From NCBI GenBank assembly GCA_903906615.1, contig CAIVKT010000402.1:1-13650 (forward strand): a stretch of 13,650 bases of DNA, read 5' to 3'. The stretch is from an uncultured Bacteroidota bacterium (lineage in GTDB: Bacteria; Bacteroidota; Bacteroidia; Chitinophagales; Chitinophagaceae). The translations under genes were made by a program, and so were the position numbers. Every line of letters starts with the position of its first letter. Within the stretch, counting starts at the first letter, position 1. Under the pieces are notes generated by a model. It saw only the letters and a program-made list of their open reading frames with translations. It was not told the DNA's origin and ran no database searches. Positions 7,950 through 13,650 of the stretch are shown piece after piece.

Positions 7950-8942
7950 ATGTCTTCTACTATTGATAATAATCTGATTACCCGTCCCGAACAGAATTTG
8001 GGACGGGTAATTAGTTCTATAACAGCGCCAGTGAGCAAAGTAACCACCACCAAAAGGCTAAAACGATCGTACCGGCATATACGTGCCGAGAATGTGTTCA
8101 GGCGCACACTGGTGATCGTGGGCCTTGCTACCATAGTGCTGGTGCTGGGTATATTGCTGACGTTGGTAGTACAATCCATGCTGTCTATAAAGGCATCAGG
8201 GCTAAGTTATGTGTGGGGCCATGTGTGGGACCCGGTGCGCGATATATTCGGCGCATATCCCTTTATGCTGGGTACGCTGCTCACGTCTTTCCTCGCTCTG
8301 ATCATCTCTATTCCTTTTTCATTTGCGGTGGGTGTGTTTTTGGGCGAGTACCATCCGCAGGGCTGGTTCTCTAACCTGCTGAAGAATACAGTGGAGCTCA
8401 TAGCTGCTGTGCCATCTGTGATCTACGGCTTTTGGGGGCTGGCGGTGCTGGTGCCTATAGTGCGCAGCTTTGAATCAAAAATAGGTGTGGACCCTGTAGG
8501 CTTAGGTATTTTCACCTCATCGCTTATACTTGCGATCATGATCATTCCTTATGCGGCATCGCTGGGTAGGTCTATGATACAGATGGTGCCTTCAAATCTT
8601 AAAGAAGCAGCTTACTCGCTTGGCGCTACGCGCTGGGAAGTGATACGCAGTGTGGTGTTCCCTTATACACGGTCTGGCCTGTTTGCAGGTGTGCTGTTGT
8701 CGCTGGGCCGCGCTCTGGGCGAAACAATGGCAGTGACCATGGTAATAGGTAATACCAGCCTGATACCTAAAAGCATCTTCTCGCCGGGCAATACAATGGC
8801 GAGCGTGATAGCGAATGAATTTACAGAAGCAGACCATCCTGTGTACCTCTCTGCACTTATAGAACTGGGACTGGTACTTTTCGTGGTAACAGTGATCATC
8901 AACATGATCGGTAAAAGATTGATCAAAGGATTTACAAATTAG
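7950..8942 (+). CDS. pstC: Phosphate ABC transporter permease PstC
   Basis: PstC is one of two inner-membrane channel subunits of the high-affinity phosphate importer. The 330 residues contain about six membrane segments (53-76, 103-130, 147-170, 187-207, 242-262, 304-322). The permease EAA loop NLKEAAYSLGATRWEVIRSV (216-235) contacts PstB, and GRALGETMAV (253-262) is typical of PstC/PstA. The first 50 residues are polar and longer than usual before the first membrane segment. The DNA encoding residues 9-22 is a strong inverted repeat, so translation may really begin later, for example at GTG 8031 or TTG 7998. I keep ATG 7950 because it lies 12 bases after pstS and the frame is open. pstA begins 5 bases after its stop. 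Confidence 0.94.
   Translation: MSSTIDNNLITRPEQNLGRVISSITAPVSKVTTTKRLKRSYRHIRAENVFRRTLVIVGLATIVLVLGILLTLVVQSMLSIKASGLSYVWGHVWDPVRDIFGAYPFMLGTLLTSFLALIISIPFSFAVGVFLGEYHPQGWFSNLLKNTVELIAAVPSVIYGFWGLAVLVPIVRSFESKIGVDPVGLGIFTSSLILAIMIIPYAASLGRSMIQMVPSNLKEAAYSLGATRWEVIRSVVFPYTRSGLFAGVLLSLGRALGETMAVTMVIGNTSLIPKSIFSPGNTMASVIANEFTEADHPVYLSALIELGLVLFVVTVIINMIGKRLIKGFTN
7974..8014 (+). promoter_or_regulatory. Stable hairpin at the pstS/pstC boundary
   Basis: ATTACCCGTCCC (7977-7988) and GGGACGGGTAAT (8000-8011) are perfect reverse complements around an 11-base loop. In RNA the stem can extend by one G-U and two Watson-Crick pairs to 7974/8014. No T-run follows, so it is not a classical terminator. It starts 37 bases after the pstS stop and 24 bases into the annotated pstC frame. 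It probably stabilises the pstS 3' end or damps pstC translation, favouring excess binding protein over permease; this role is inferred. Confidence 0.7.
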
Positions 8943-8947
8943 GAGTT

Positions 8948-9802
8948 ATGAACACAGACAGGGTCGGGTATAAATACAGGATAGGTAAAAACATTGGCTT
9001 CCAGGCGCTGATAACAGCACTTGCATGCGGATGTGTGGTACCGTTGATTTTTATACTTGTGTACATTCTCAAAGCGGGCATTACGAAGATCAACTGGCAT
9101 TTCCTCACCAACCTGCCGAAACCGGTGGGCGAAAGTGGTGGTGGCATAGCCAACGCGCTGGTGGGGAGTATCATCATCATCGCTATCGCCTCTGTGATTG
9201 CGATCCCTTTCGGGATACTGTGTGGCATATACCTGAGCGAAAACAAAAAAAGCAAGCTTGCTTACTGGAGCCGTCTTTGCATAGATATATTACAGGGTGT
9301 GCCTTCGATAGTTATCGGTATTGTTGCTTACTTCTGGCTGGTAAAGCCATTGGGTGGTTTCTCCGGTATATCGGGCAGTGTGGCGTTGGCTATCATGATG
9401 CTGCCGATCATTGTGCGCTCAACTGAAGAAACATTATTGCTGTTGCCCGATTCATTGCGGGAAGCGGCCTTTGCGCTGGGTATGCCATTTCACAGGGTGA
9501 TACTTAAAGTGATCATCCCTTGTGGCATCAGCGGTATCCTCTCCGGCGTGATGCTTTCTGTGGCGAGGATCGCAGGCGAAACTGCCCCGCTGCTTTTCAC
9601 CGCTTTCGGCAACCCTTATTTATCTACCAACATATTTAAGCCCATGCAGACATTGCCGCTGCTGATCTTTAACTATGCCACCAGCCCTTATAACGACTGG
9701 CACGACCTGGCATGGGGGGCATCCTGCATATTGCTGATATGGGTACTGTTACTGAATATATTCACCAAGCTGATAACAAGAAAATGGAAAGTACAATTGT
9801 AA
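8948..9802 (+). CDS. pstA: Phosphate ABC transporter permease PstA
   Basis: PstA is the second inner-membrane subunit and pairs with PstC to form the phosphate channel. The 284-residue product has about six membrane segments (17-42, 69-95, 117-133, 142-156, 194-218, 256-274). The EAA loop is LREAAFALGMPFHRVILKV (170-188), and RIAGETAPLLFTAFGNP (207-223) is the conserved PstA signature. The start ATG lies 5 bases after the pstC stop. AGGAG (8941-8945) overlaps that stop but is only two bases from the ATG, too close for an ordinary Shine-Dalgarno, so translational coupling is more likely. Its 3' end overlaps pstB by 19 bases. Confidence 0.95.
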   Translation: MNTDRVGYKYRIGKNIGFQALITALACGCVVPLIFILVYILKAGITKINWHFLTNLPKPVGESGGGIANALVGSIIIIAIASVIAIPFGILCGIYLSENKKSKLAYWSRLCIDILQGVPSIVIGIVAYFWLVKPLGGFSGISGSVALAIMMLPIIVRSTEETLLLLPDSLREAAFALGMPFHRVILKVIIPCGISGILSGVMLSVARIAGETAPLLFTAFGNPYLSTNIFKPMQTLPLLIFNYATSPYNDWHDLAWGASCILLIWVLLLNIFTKLITRKWKVQL

Positions 9803-10542
9803 AAGCGATCAATTACAATGCCTATTTCGGAGATAACCATGTTTGCAAAAATGTGAACATAGAGATACCCCGAAATACGACGATCGCGGTGATGGGCCCT
9901 TCGGGCTGTGGAAAAACGACTTTCCTGCGCGGCATCAACCGCATGCACGAGCTGATACCCAATGCTACTGCGAAGGGACAGATCATGCTGAACAATGAAG
10001 ACGTAATGGAGATGCACCCGATATTTGTGCGCCTCAAAATAGGCATGGTGTTTCAAAGGCCAAACCCATTCCCGAACCTGAGCATCTACGATAACGTAAT
10101 AGCCGGTTATAAGCTGAATGGTATAAAACTGCCTAAGGCTGAAAAGGATAAAATAGTAGAAGAGTCACTGACCCGTGTAGCCCTATGGAAAGAAGTAAAG
10201 GACTCACTGACCAAGAAAGGCTCATTCCTATCCGGTGGGCAGCAGCAGCGCCTGTGCATAGCACGCGCGGTGGCTATGGAGCCTGAGGTGCTGTTGTTTG
10301 ACGAGCCTACATCGGCGCTGGACCCTATCTCTACTTCTACAGTCGAAGAACTGTTTCATGAGCTGAAGAAGAATTACACGCTCATCATCGTGACGCACAA
10401 TATGCAGCAGGCAGCGCGTGTGAGCGATAAGACAGCATTCTTTTATATGGGCGAGCTGGTGGAGTATGACGATACAAAGCAGATGTTCACTAACCCAAGC
10501 GATATAAGGACGCAGAATTATATTACGGGCAGGTTTAGTTAG
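9784..10542 (+). CDS. pstB: Phosphate ABC transporter ATP-binding protein PstB
   Basis: PstB is the cytoplasmic ATPase that powers phosphate import through PstC/PstA. Counting from ATG 9784, the 252 residues carry Walker A GPSGCGKT (38-45), Q-loop Q91 in FQRPNPFP (90-97), ABC signature LSGGQQQR (149-156), Walker B LLFDE (170-174), D-loop SALD (177-180) and switch histidine H205 in VTHNMQQA. The Q-loop RPNPFP is characteristic of PstB. An upstream in-frame ATG at 9712 would add 24 residues with no family resemblance and overlap pstA by 91 bases. The 9784 start gives a 19-base overlap and a length close to the roughly 257 residues usual for the family, so I chose it. Confidence 0.96.
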   Translation: MESTIVKAINYNAYFGDNHVCKNVNIEIPRNTTIAVMGPSGCGKTTFLRGINRMHELIPNATAKGQIMLNNEDVMEMHPIFVRLKIGMVFQRPNPFPNLSIYDNVIAGYKLNGIKLPKAEKDKIVEESLTRVALWKEVKDSLTKKGSFLSGGQQQRLCIARAVAMEPEVLLFDEPTSALDPISTSTVEELFHELKKNYTLIIVTHNMQQAARVSDKTAFFYMGELVEYDDTKQMFTNPSDIRTQNYITGRFS

Positions 10543-10661
10543 TCTTTCTATGGAACTAACGTAGTTGGGTGAGTACTGCGGGTGTAGATCCCTCCTGCGT
10601 CGGGAAGAAAGTGTTTGGAAGGGAAGCCATTACTAATTAAATAACGATTAAAATTTTTAGA
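10543..10661 (+). other. Intergenic spacer between pstB and phoU
   Basis: This 119-base gap is the longest inside the pst operon. It contains only weak structure: AACTA-ACG-TAGTT (10554-10566) and a TCCC/GGGA pairing around the segment near 10590-10606. No T-run terminator and no good TAnnTTTG promoter is visible, though GTGTTTG near 10611 is a distant match. phoU is most simply read as the last gene of the operon. Confidence 0.4.
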
Positions 10662-11336
10662 ATGACACAGTTAGAGAATGAGATACAGTCGGTGAAGGTG
10701 GAAGTGGTGAGCATGTGGAACCTGGTGGAATCTCAATTGCAAAAGGCACGCACCGCGCTGGTGAACTTTGACCGCGACCTGGCCCGTGAAGTGGTGCTGA
10801 AAGAAAAGCGGGTGAATGCTTTTGAGCTGAAGCTGGACCGGGACTGCGAAGACGTTTTCGCGCTGTACTGCCCGGTGGCCATAGATCTGCGTTTCCTGCT
10901 GGCTGTATTGAAGATCAATAACAACCTGGAGCGCATAGGCGATATAGCCGAGGGCATTTGTAAGTACATCATAGAAGCAGTGAATGATTTTGACCAGACC
11001 GTATTTGCAAAGACGGAGATGATCAAAATGTTTGATGACTCGATAAAGATACTGGCTGATACCCGGTTGGCATTTGAGCGGGAAGATACCATACTGGCAC
11101 GCAGCATCTTTAAGAAAGATGAAGTGCTGGATAAGATCAATAACAATGCCATAGCCAGGGTGAGCGAATGTATACGCGAAGACATCAATGTGATGAATGA
11201 TGCGCTGTTTGTGCTGTCTATCATACGCAAGGTGGAGCGCGTGGGTGACCAGGCAAAGAATATAGCTGAGGAGATCATCTTTTACATAGAGGCAAAGGTG
11301 CTGAAGCACCAGGAAGAATCTACAGGAAAGAATTAG
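10662..11336 (+). CDS. phoU: Phosphate transport regulator PhoU
   Basis: PhoU is a cytoplasmic, membrane-associated metal-binding protein. It couples the state of the Pst transporter to the PhoR sensor kinase and restrains phosphate uptake when phosphate is plentiful. The 224-residue product is all-helical with two repeated three-helix PhoU domains (about 8-105 and 118-212). Each carries the family metal-binding signature: LERIGDIAEGI (89-99) in the first and VERVGDQAKNIAEEI (191-205) in the second. Length agrees with the family (E. coli PhoU is about 241). It lies 119 bases after pstB in the same direction, the usual gene order, and is closed by an intrinsic terminator. No Shine-Dalgarno is evident before ATG 10662; the leader is AT-rich. 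Confidence 0.95.
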   Translation: MTQLENEIQSVKVEVVSMWNLVESQLQKARTALVNFDRDLAREVVLKEKRVNAFELKLDRDCEDVFALYCPVAIDLRFLLAVLKINNNLERIGDIAEGICKYIIEAVNDFDQTVFAKTEMIKMFDDSIKILADTRLAFEREDTILARSIFKKDEVLDKINNNAIARVSECIREDINVMNDALFVLSIIRKVERVGDQAKNIAEEIIFYIEAKVLKHQEESTGKN

Positions 11337-11409
11337 AAACCTTTACCGATAAAACCTTATGAAACGCCGGTATATTGAGTGTGTTAATTACATGGCGTTT
11401 ATATAAGAG

Positions 11410-11436
11410 CCCCGGAGCGATCCGGGGTTTCTTTTT
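11410..11436 (+). terminator. Intrinsic terminator of the pst-phoU operon
   Basis: CCCCGGA-GCGA-TCCGGGG forms a perfect 7-bp GC-rich stem with a GNRA-type tetraloop, followed directly by TTTCTTTTT. It lies 73 bases after the phoU stop and is a textbook Rho-independent terminator on the plus strand. Confidence 0.9.
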
Positions 11437-11438
11437 AT

Positions 11439-11472
11439 AAAAAAAGAAGGCGCCTTGTGTGGCACCTTCTTT
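11439..11472 (-). terminator. Intrinsic terminator of the minus-strand lipoprotein genes
   Basis: AAAGAAGG-C-GCC (11443-11454), loop TTGTGT, and GGC-A-CCTTCTTT (11461-11472) form an 11-pair stem with one mismatch. Read on the minus strand it is followed by a run of seven T (A11439-11445 on the plus strand). It starts 24 bases past the stop at 11496, so it ends transcription arriving from the lipoprotein pair, back to back with the phoU terminator. Confidence 0.85.
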
Positions 11473-11495
11473 GGTAACGGTTATTGCTATGATTA

Positions 11496-12198
11496 TTAAT
11501 TCATGTCAAATGAGCAGCCCGTGGTAAGCGATACATCGAGCTGGTGAGGCAAATAGATGGTGCCTGTGCCGCTGTAGTATGTAGAGCCGAACGACTGCAT
11601 AGGAATGGTGATCGTACGCCCTGCTGTGGATAGTATCCCATAAACAGTATGGCCTGAATTAGCAAAATTGCTGAACCAGAGTTTATTGCTCACCGAAGCA
11701 TCGGCATAAACACTATCGGCATAATTTGCACTGCCACAAAAGAGTATGCAATTATTGTACTTGCCGAGATAGCTTGTAGGGTGTGCTAATATCTTCAGAT
11801 TGAAAGTGTACGATGTTTTCTCCCCTGAGGCTGCTGTAGCTGTTACGGTAACAGGGTATGAACCCGGTGTGGCTCCTGTAGCAGAGCTATCATACAATAC
11901 CAGGTAAGTGCTGAAATTAAGGGTAGCCTGAACTTTGCCATGTGGTATCCATCAGCACACCTGCCGGCAAAGCGGAAACAGACAAAGAAACAGCTTGCTG
12001 TGCCGAGTCTACATATTGCACCGTGAGGTATAACGATGTAGAAAAGGTATAATTATTGACCATAGTGAGGTCTGTTATACCATTGACAATAAAAGCAGCC
12101 TTTGGCTGTATAAGACTGCCGGTAGTATTATTATCAACTTTGGTACAGGAAGCAAAACCTATGATCAACAATGCGAATAACGGGATCTTTATTTTCAT
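11496..12198 (-). pseudogene. Frameshifted Ig-like domain lipoprotein, paralogue of the upstream gene
   Basis: Two adjacent reading frames together match the neighbouring intact lipoprotein from end to end. The first (ATG 12198 to TAA 11917, 93 aa) begins MKIKIPLFALLIIGFASC, a lipoprotein signal with C18, and runs to DTTWQSSGYP before stopping. The second, in another frame and without a proper start, runs from about 11916 to the TAA at 11496 and ends GCSFDMN. Removing one T from the coding-strand CCCTTAAT (plus 11917-11923) joins them as SGYPNFSTYLVLYD, which aligns without gaps to SGIPTFNTTLTFYD in the intact copy. The C-terminal half keeps the DSVYADA motif, NSGH-VYG and the C-x3-C pair. 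An Ig-like domain precedes a small beta domain; function is unknown. A sequencing error is possible. Confidence 0.8.
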
Positions 12199-12229
12199 AA
12201 ATATAGTTAGAATGATTAGATGACCTTAG

Positions 12230-13042
12230 TTATTCCATAGTGAAGCTGCAGCTACTGGCTGAACCTACAGTGACAGACAGGTTCATAAAATGGCTGTATG
12301 CGTTGCCGGAACCACTGTAGGTAACACCTCCCACAGTTTGCGTTGGTATGGTCATTACCTCAGTACGGCAACTGTAAGTGCCATACACCAGGTGGCCTGA
12401 ATTTTCGAAATTGGTGAACCATACTTTGTTGATCACATTAGCATCTGCATATACACTATCGTCATAATAGCCACCACCGGTGCAGGAGGAATAGCAACTG
12501 AGGTACTTGCCCACTAACCCTGTAGTGCATGGCGGCGCTGCTTTTACTTTTAAGTTGAAGTTGTAGTTCTTTTTGCTGCCGTTCGCGCTGGTAGCAGTAA
12601 GCACCATAGGATAGGTGCCGGCAGTAGCGCCAATCTCGGTTGTATCGTAGAAGGTAAGGGTGGTATTAAAGGTAGGTATGCCGGATACGACCCAGGATGT
12701 GTCTATAGTAATGCCTGCGGGCAGCGTAGAAAGTGATAAGGTTACATTGCTTTGCGCAGAATCGGCATAACTAACGGTCAGGTACAGTTCCGTCATTGTG
12801 GTAAGGTCGTTTTGCAACGTCACGTCGCTGATGCCATTCACAAGGAAGGCAGGCTGTGCCGAACCAGTAAGGTTGGTAGTGTTGGTTGTCTTTTTACAGG
12901 CGGCGAGTGCCGTAAGCCCGATTGCTGCGATGAGCGCTACTTTTTTATAAAATGGAAGTTGGTTGTTTATTTGATGTGCGAAGCTATGTAATTTATTAGC
13001 TAATAACGTTTTATGGAGGATGAAAAACGGCGGTTCTTTCAC
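12230..13042 (-). CDS. Ig-like domain lipoprotein of unknown function
   Basis: A secreted, probably lipid-anchored 270-residue protein. The hydrophobic segment VALIAAIGLTALAAC (35-49) ends in a lipobox with C49. It is followed by a Thr/Asn-rich linker, an Ig-like beta-sandwich (about 65-166, with TLPAGITIDTSWVVSGIPTF and a final strand KKNYNFNLKV), and a small C-terminal beta domain (176-270) with C183-x3-C187, C225 and C265, probably disulfide-bonded. The C-terminal part resembles common Bacteroidota cell-surface lipoproteins. I cannot name a ligand. The annotated start is GTG 13042, which places an unusual 34-residue N-terminal segment ahead of the signal core; no ATG, GTG or TTG lies in frame nearer to it. 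The paralogue follows 31 bases downstream, probably in the same transcript. Confidence 0.75.
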   Translation of the reverse strand: MKEPPFFILHKTLLANKLHSFAHQINNQLPFYKKVALIAAIGLTALAACKKTTNTTNLTGSAQPAFLVNGISDVTLQNDLTTMTELYLTVSYADSAQSNVTLSLSTLPAGITIDTSWVVSGIPTFNTTLTFYDTTEIGATAGTYPMVLTATSANGSKKNYNFNLKVKAAPPCTTGLVGKYLSCYSSCTGGGYYDDSVYADANVINKVWFTNFENSGHLVYGTYSCRTEVMTIPTQTVGGVTYSGSGNAYSHFMNLSVTVGSASSCSFTME

Positions 13043-13083
13043 CTAATGAATGGCACAGGCGCATTTTATTAACTGATTGTTGC

Positions 13084-13091
13084 TAATTTTG
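13084..13091 (+). promoter_or_regulatory. -7 promoter element of the GNAT gene
   Basis: TAATTTTG is a perfect match to TAnnTTTG and ends 9 bases before ATG 13101. Transcription should begin near 13095-13100, giving a leaderless or nearly leaderless mRNA. No strong -33 TTTG is visible; TTTT at 13064-13067 is the nearest candidate. This favours ATG 13101 over the upstream TTG at 13077, which lies above the promoter. Confidence 0.5.
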
Positions 13092-13100
13092 AGACTGCTT

Positions 13101-13385
13101 ATGGAGATCATTAATAACAAGAGGTACTCACGCTTTGAAGTGCCTATGCCTGATGGCGAATTTGCCACGCTGGAATACAGGTGGCTGAAGGGCAGCATGG
13201 TGCTGATGCACACCGTAGTACCGGTATCGGCACGTGGCAGCGGCATTGGCTCGAAGCTGGTGAAGTATGTGTTGGACCATGCCCGCGAGCAAGGCCTGAA
13301 AGTGATCGTCTATTGCCCCTTTGTAACTGAATACATGAAGCGCCACCCGGAGTATAGTGACCTGGTGGATGCGCAGGGGAAGTGA
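13101..13385 (+). CDS. YjdJ-type small GNAT N-acetyltransferase
   Basis: The 94-residue product matches the small single-domain GCN5-related acetyltransferases of the YjdJ type, which use acetyl-CoA; the physiological substrate is unknown. Visible features are the early strands YSRFEVPMPDG and FATLEYRW, then LMHTVVPVSARGSGIGSKLV (35-54), which contains the acetyl-CoA pyrophosphate loop ARGSGIG (44-50). A helix KYVLDHAREQGLK follows, then the family-specific ending VYCPFVTEYMKRHPEYSDLV (70-89) with conserved C72 and HPEY. Length is normal for the group. ATG 13101 was chosen because the TTG alternative at 13077 lies upstream of the perfect -7 element. The gene diverges from the lipoprotein pair. 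Confidence 0.88.
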   Translation: MEIINNKRYSRFEVPMPDGEFATLEYRWLKGSMVLMHTVVPVSARGSGIGSKLVKYVLDHAREQGLKVIVYCPFVTEYMKRHPEYSDLVDAQGK

Positions 13386-13402
13386 GTTGCGAATGAGTCT
13401 TG

Positions 13403-13410
13403 TAACTTTG
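13403..13410 (+). promoter_or_regulatory. -7 promoter element before the small terminal reading frame
   Basis: TAACTTTG is a perfect TAnnTTTG match, 18 bases before ATG 13429 and 17 bases after the GNAT stop. It suggests a separate transcript for the short frame that follows. No convincing -33 element is seen. Confidence 0.45.
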
Positions 13411-13428
13411 TACTATACAATAAGACAT

Positions 13429-13604
13429 ATGCCCGCAAAGCACAAAATTGCTAAAAAATCTATCTCATCTTTGAAGGAAGATGTAGTACCAGATTGGCAA
13501 AAGAAGAGGTTCGTAAACGTGTAGAGGAAATAGAGAAAGATCTCGCTATACTTATTGATGAGGCAGTGGTATTTGATATGCTTGGGAAGGATGACGACAA
13601 ATAA
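13429..13604 (+). pseudogene. Very small charged protein gene, apparently frameshifted
   Basis: An ATG at 13429 opens 31 codons (MPAKHKIAKKSISSLKEDVV and on to a TAG at 13522). A second frame, shifted by -1, is open from 13455 and reads ..TRLAKEEVRKRVEEIEKD, then LAILIDEAVVFDMLGKDDDK, to a TAA at 13602. The downstream half looks like real coding sequence: a regular amphipathic helix and an acidic tail. The upstream half has a basic N-terminus typical of small DNA- or partner-binding proteins. Joining them by a one-base shift around 13480-13495 would give a protein of roughly 58 residues. The family is not recognised. Alternatively, TTG 13494 starts a separate 36-residue peptide. A perfect -7 element lies upstream, so it may still be expressed. 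Confidence 0.4.
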
Positions 13605-13633
13605 TTCCCCTTAAATATCAAATAATATTAGCG

Positions 13634-13645
13634 AGCCGTTCGGCT
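13634..13645. repeat. Short palindrome at the right edge
   Basis: AGCCG-TT-CGGCT forms a 5-bp stem. It lies 30 bases after the last stop and runs toward the window end, so it cannot be decided whether it belongs to a terminator, a REP-like element or the next gene. Confidence 0.3.
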
Positions 13646-13650
13646 AAAGC

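Noticed and set aside
7977..8011. Rho-independent terminator between pstS and pstC
   Set aside because: The stem is strong but no T-run follows the 3' arm, and pstC, pstA, pstB and phoU continue in the same direction.
8941..8945. AGGAG as the Shine-Dalgarno of pstA
   Set aside because: Only two bases separate it from the ATG, too short for normal pairing; coupling to the pstC stop is a better explanation.
9712..9783. Upstream in-frame ATG that would extend PstB by 24 residues
   Set aside because: The extension is just another frame of the pstA 3' end, has no PstB similarity, and would create a 91-base overlap.
10671..11309. Long open frame antisense to phoU (212 codons, minus strand)
   Set aside because: It lies wholly opposite a clear PhoU gene, its translation has His/Leu/Tyr-rich composition with no recognisable domain, and no promoter supports it.
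13077..13100. TTG start extending the GNAT protein by 8 residues
   Set aside because: It lies upstream of the perfect -7 promoter element, so it would not be in the transcript, and the family begins near the chosen ATG.

Overview
The window looks like a chromosomal segment of a Bacteroidota bacterium, most likely a Chitinophagaceae-type member of the Chitinophagales. Four things suggest this. Most genes lack clear Shine-Dalgarno sites. Perfect TAnnTTTG elements (the Bacteroidota -7 promoter motif) lie before two genes at the right edge. Small Ig-like secreted lipoproteins occur in tandem. The outer-membrane porin and the lipoprotein phosphate-binding protein are of the Bacteroidota type. The assignment rests on sequence style, not on a database match.

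Left part (1-5247): the 3' end of a gene for a large polytopic membrane protein, probably GT-C-like, with a soluble beta-rich C-terminal domain. It converges on a minus-strand gene for a 1047-residue UvrD-type helicase fused to an iron-sulfur PD-(D/E)XK nuclease. Two REP-like hairpins sharing the core CGGTTGAAACCG sit between the converging genes.

Middle part (5248-11472): a complete phosphate-acquisition operon on the plus strand: phosphate-selective porin, pstS, pstC, pstA, pstB, phoU, closed by a strong intrinsic terminator. The products form a path from the outer membrane (porin) through the periplasm (PstS) and inner membrane (PstC/PstA, driven by the ATPase PstB), with PhoU as the regulator that links transport to signalling. 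Upstream of the porin are six TAACATT-like half-sites spaced 10-11 bp, a convincing candidate for the Pho box of this lineage. A 12-bp perfect hairpin lies just inside the start of pstC and probably sets PstS expression above that of the permease. No PhoB/PhoR genes are in the window.

Right part (11473-13650): two tandem paralogous lipoprotein genes on the minus strand. The upstream copy (12230-13042) is intact and the downstream copy (11496-12198) is broken by one extra base. A divergent small YjdJ-type GNAT acetyltransferase follows, apparently transcribed from a near-leaderless promoter. Last comes a very small reading frame that appears frameshifted. I see no mobile-element transposase, tRNA, rRNA or CRISPR array. 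I do not see a clearly new multi-gene system; the most informative unexplained signals are the Pho-box array, the pstS/pstC hairpin and the decaying lipoprotein duplicate.
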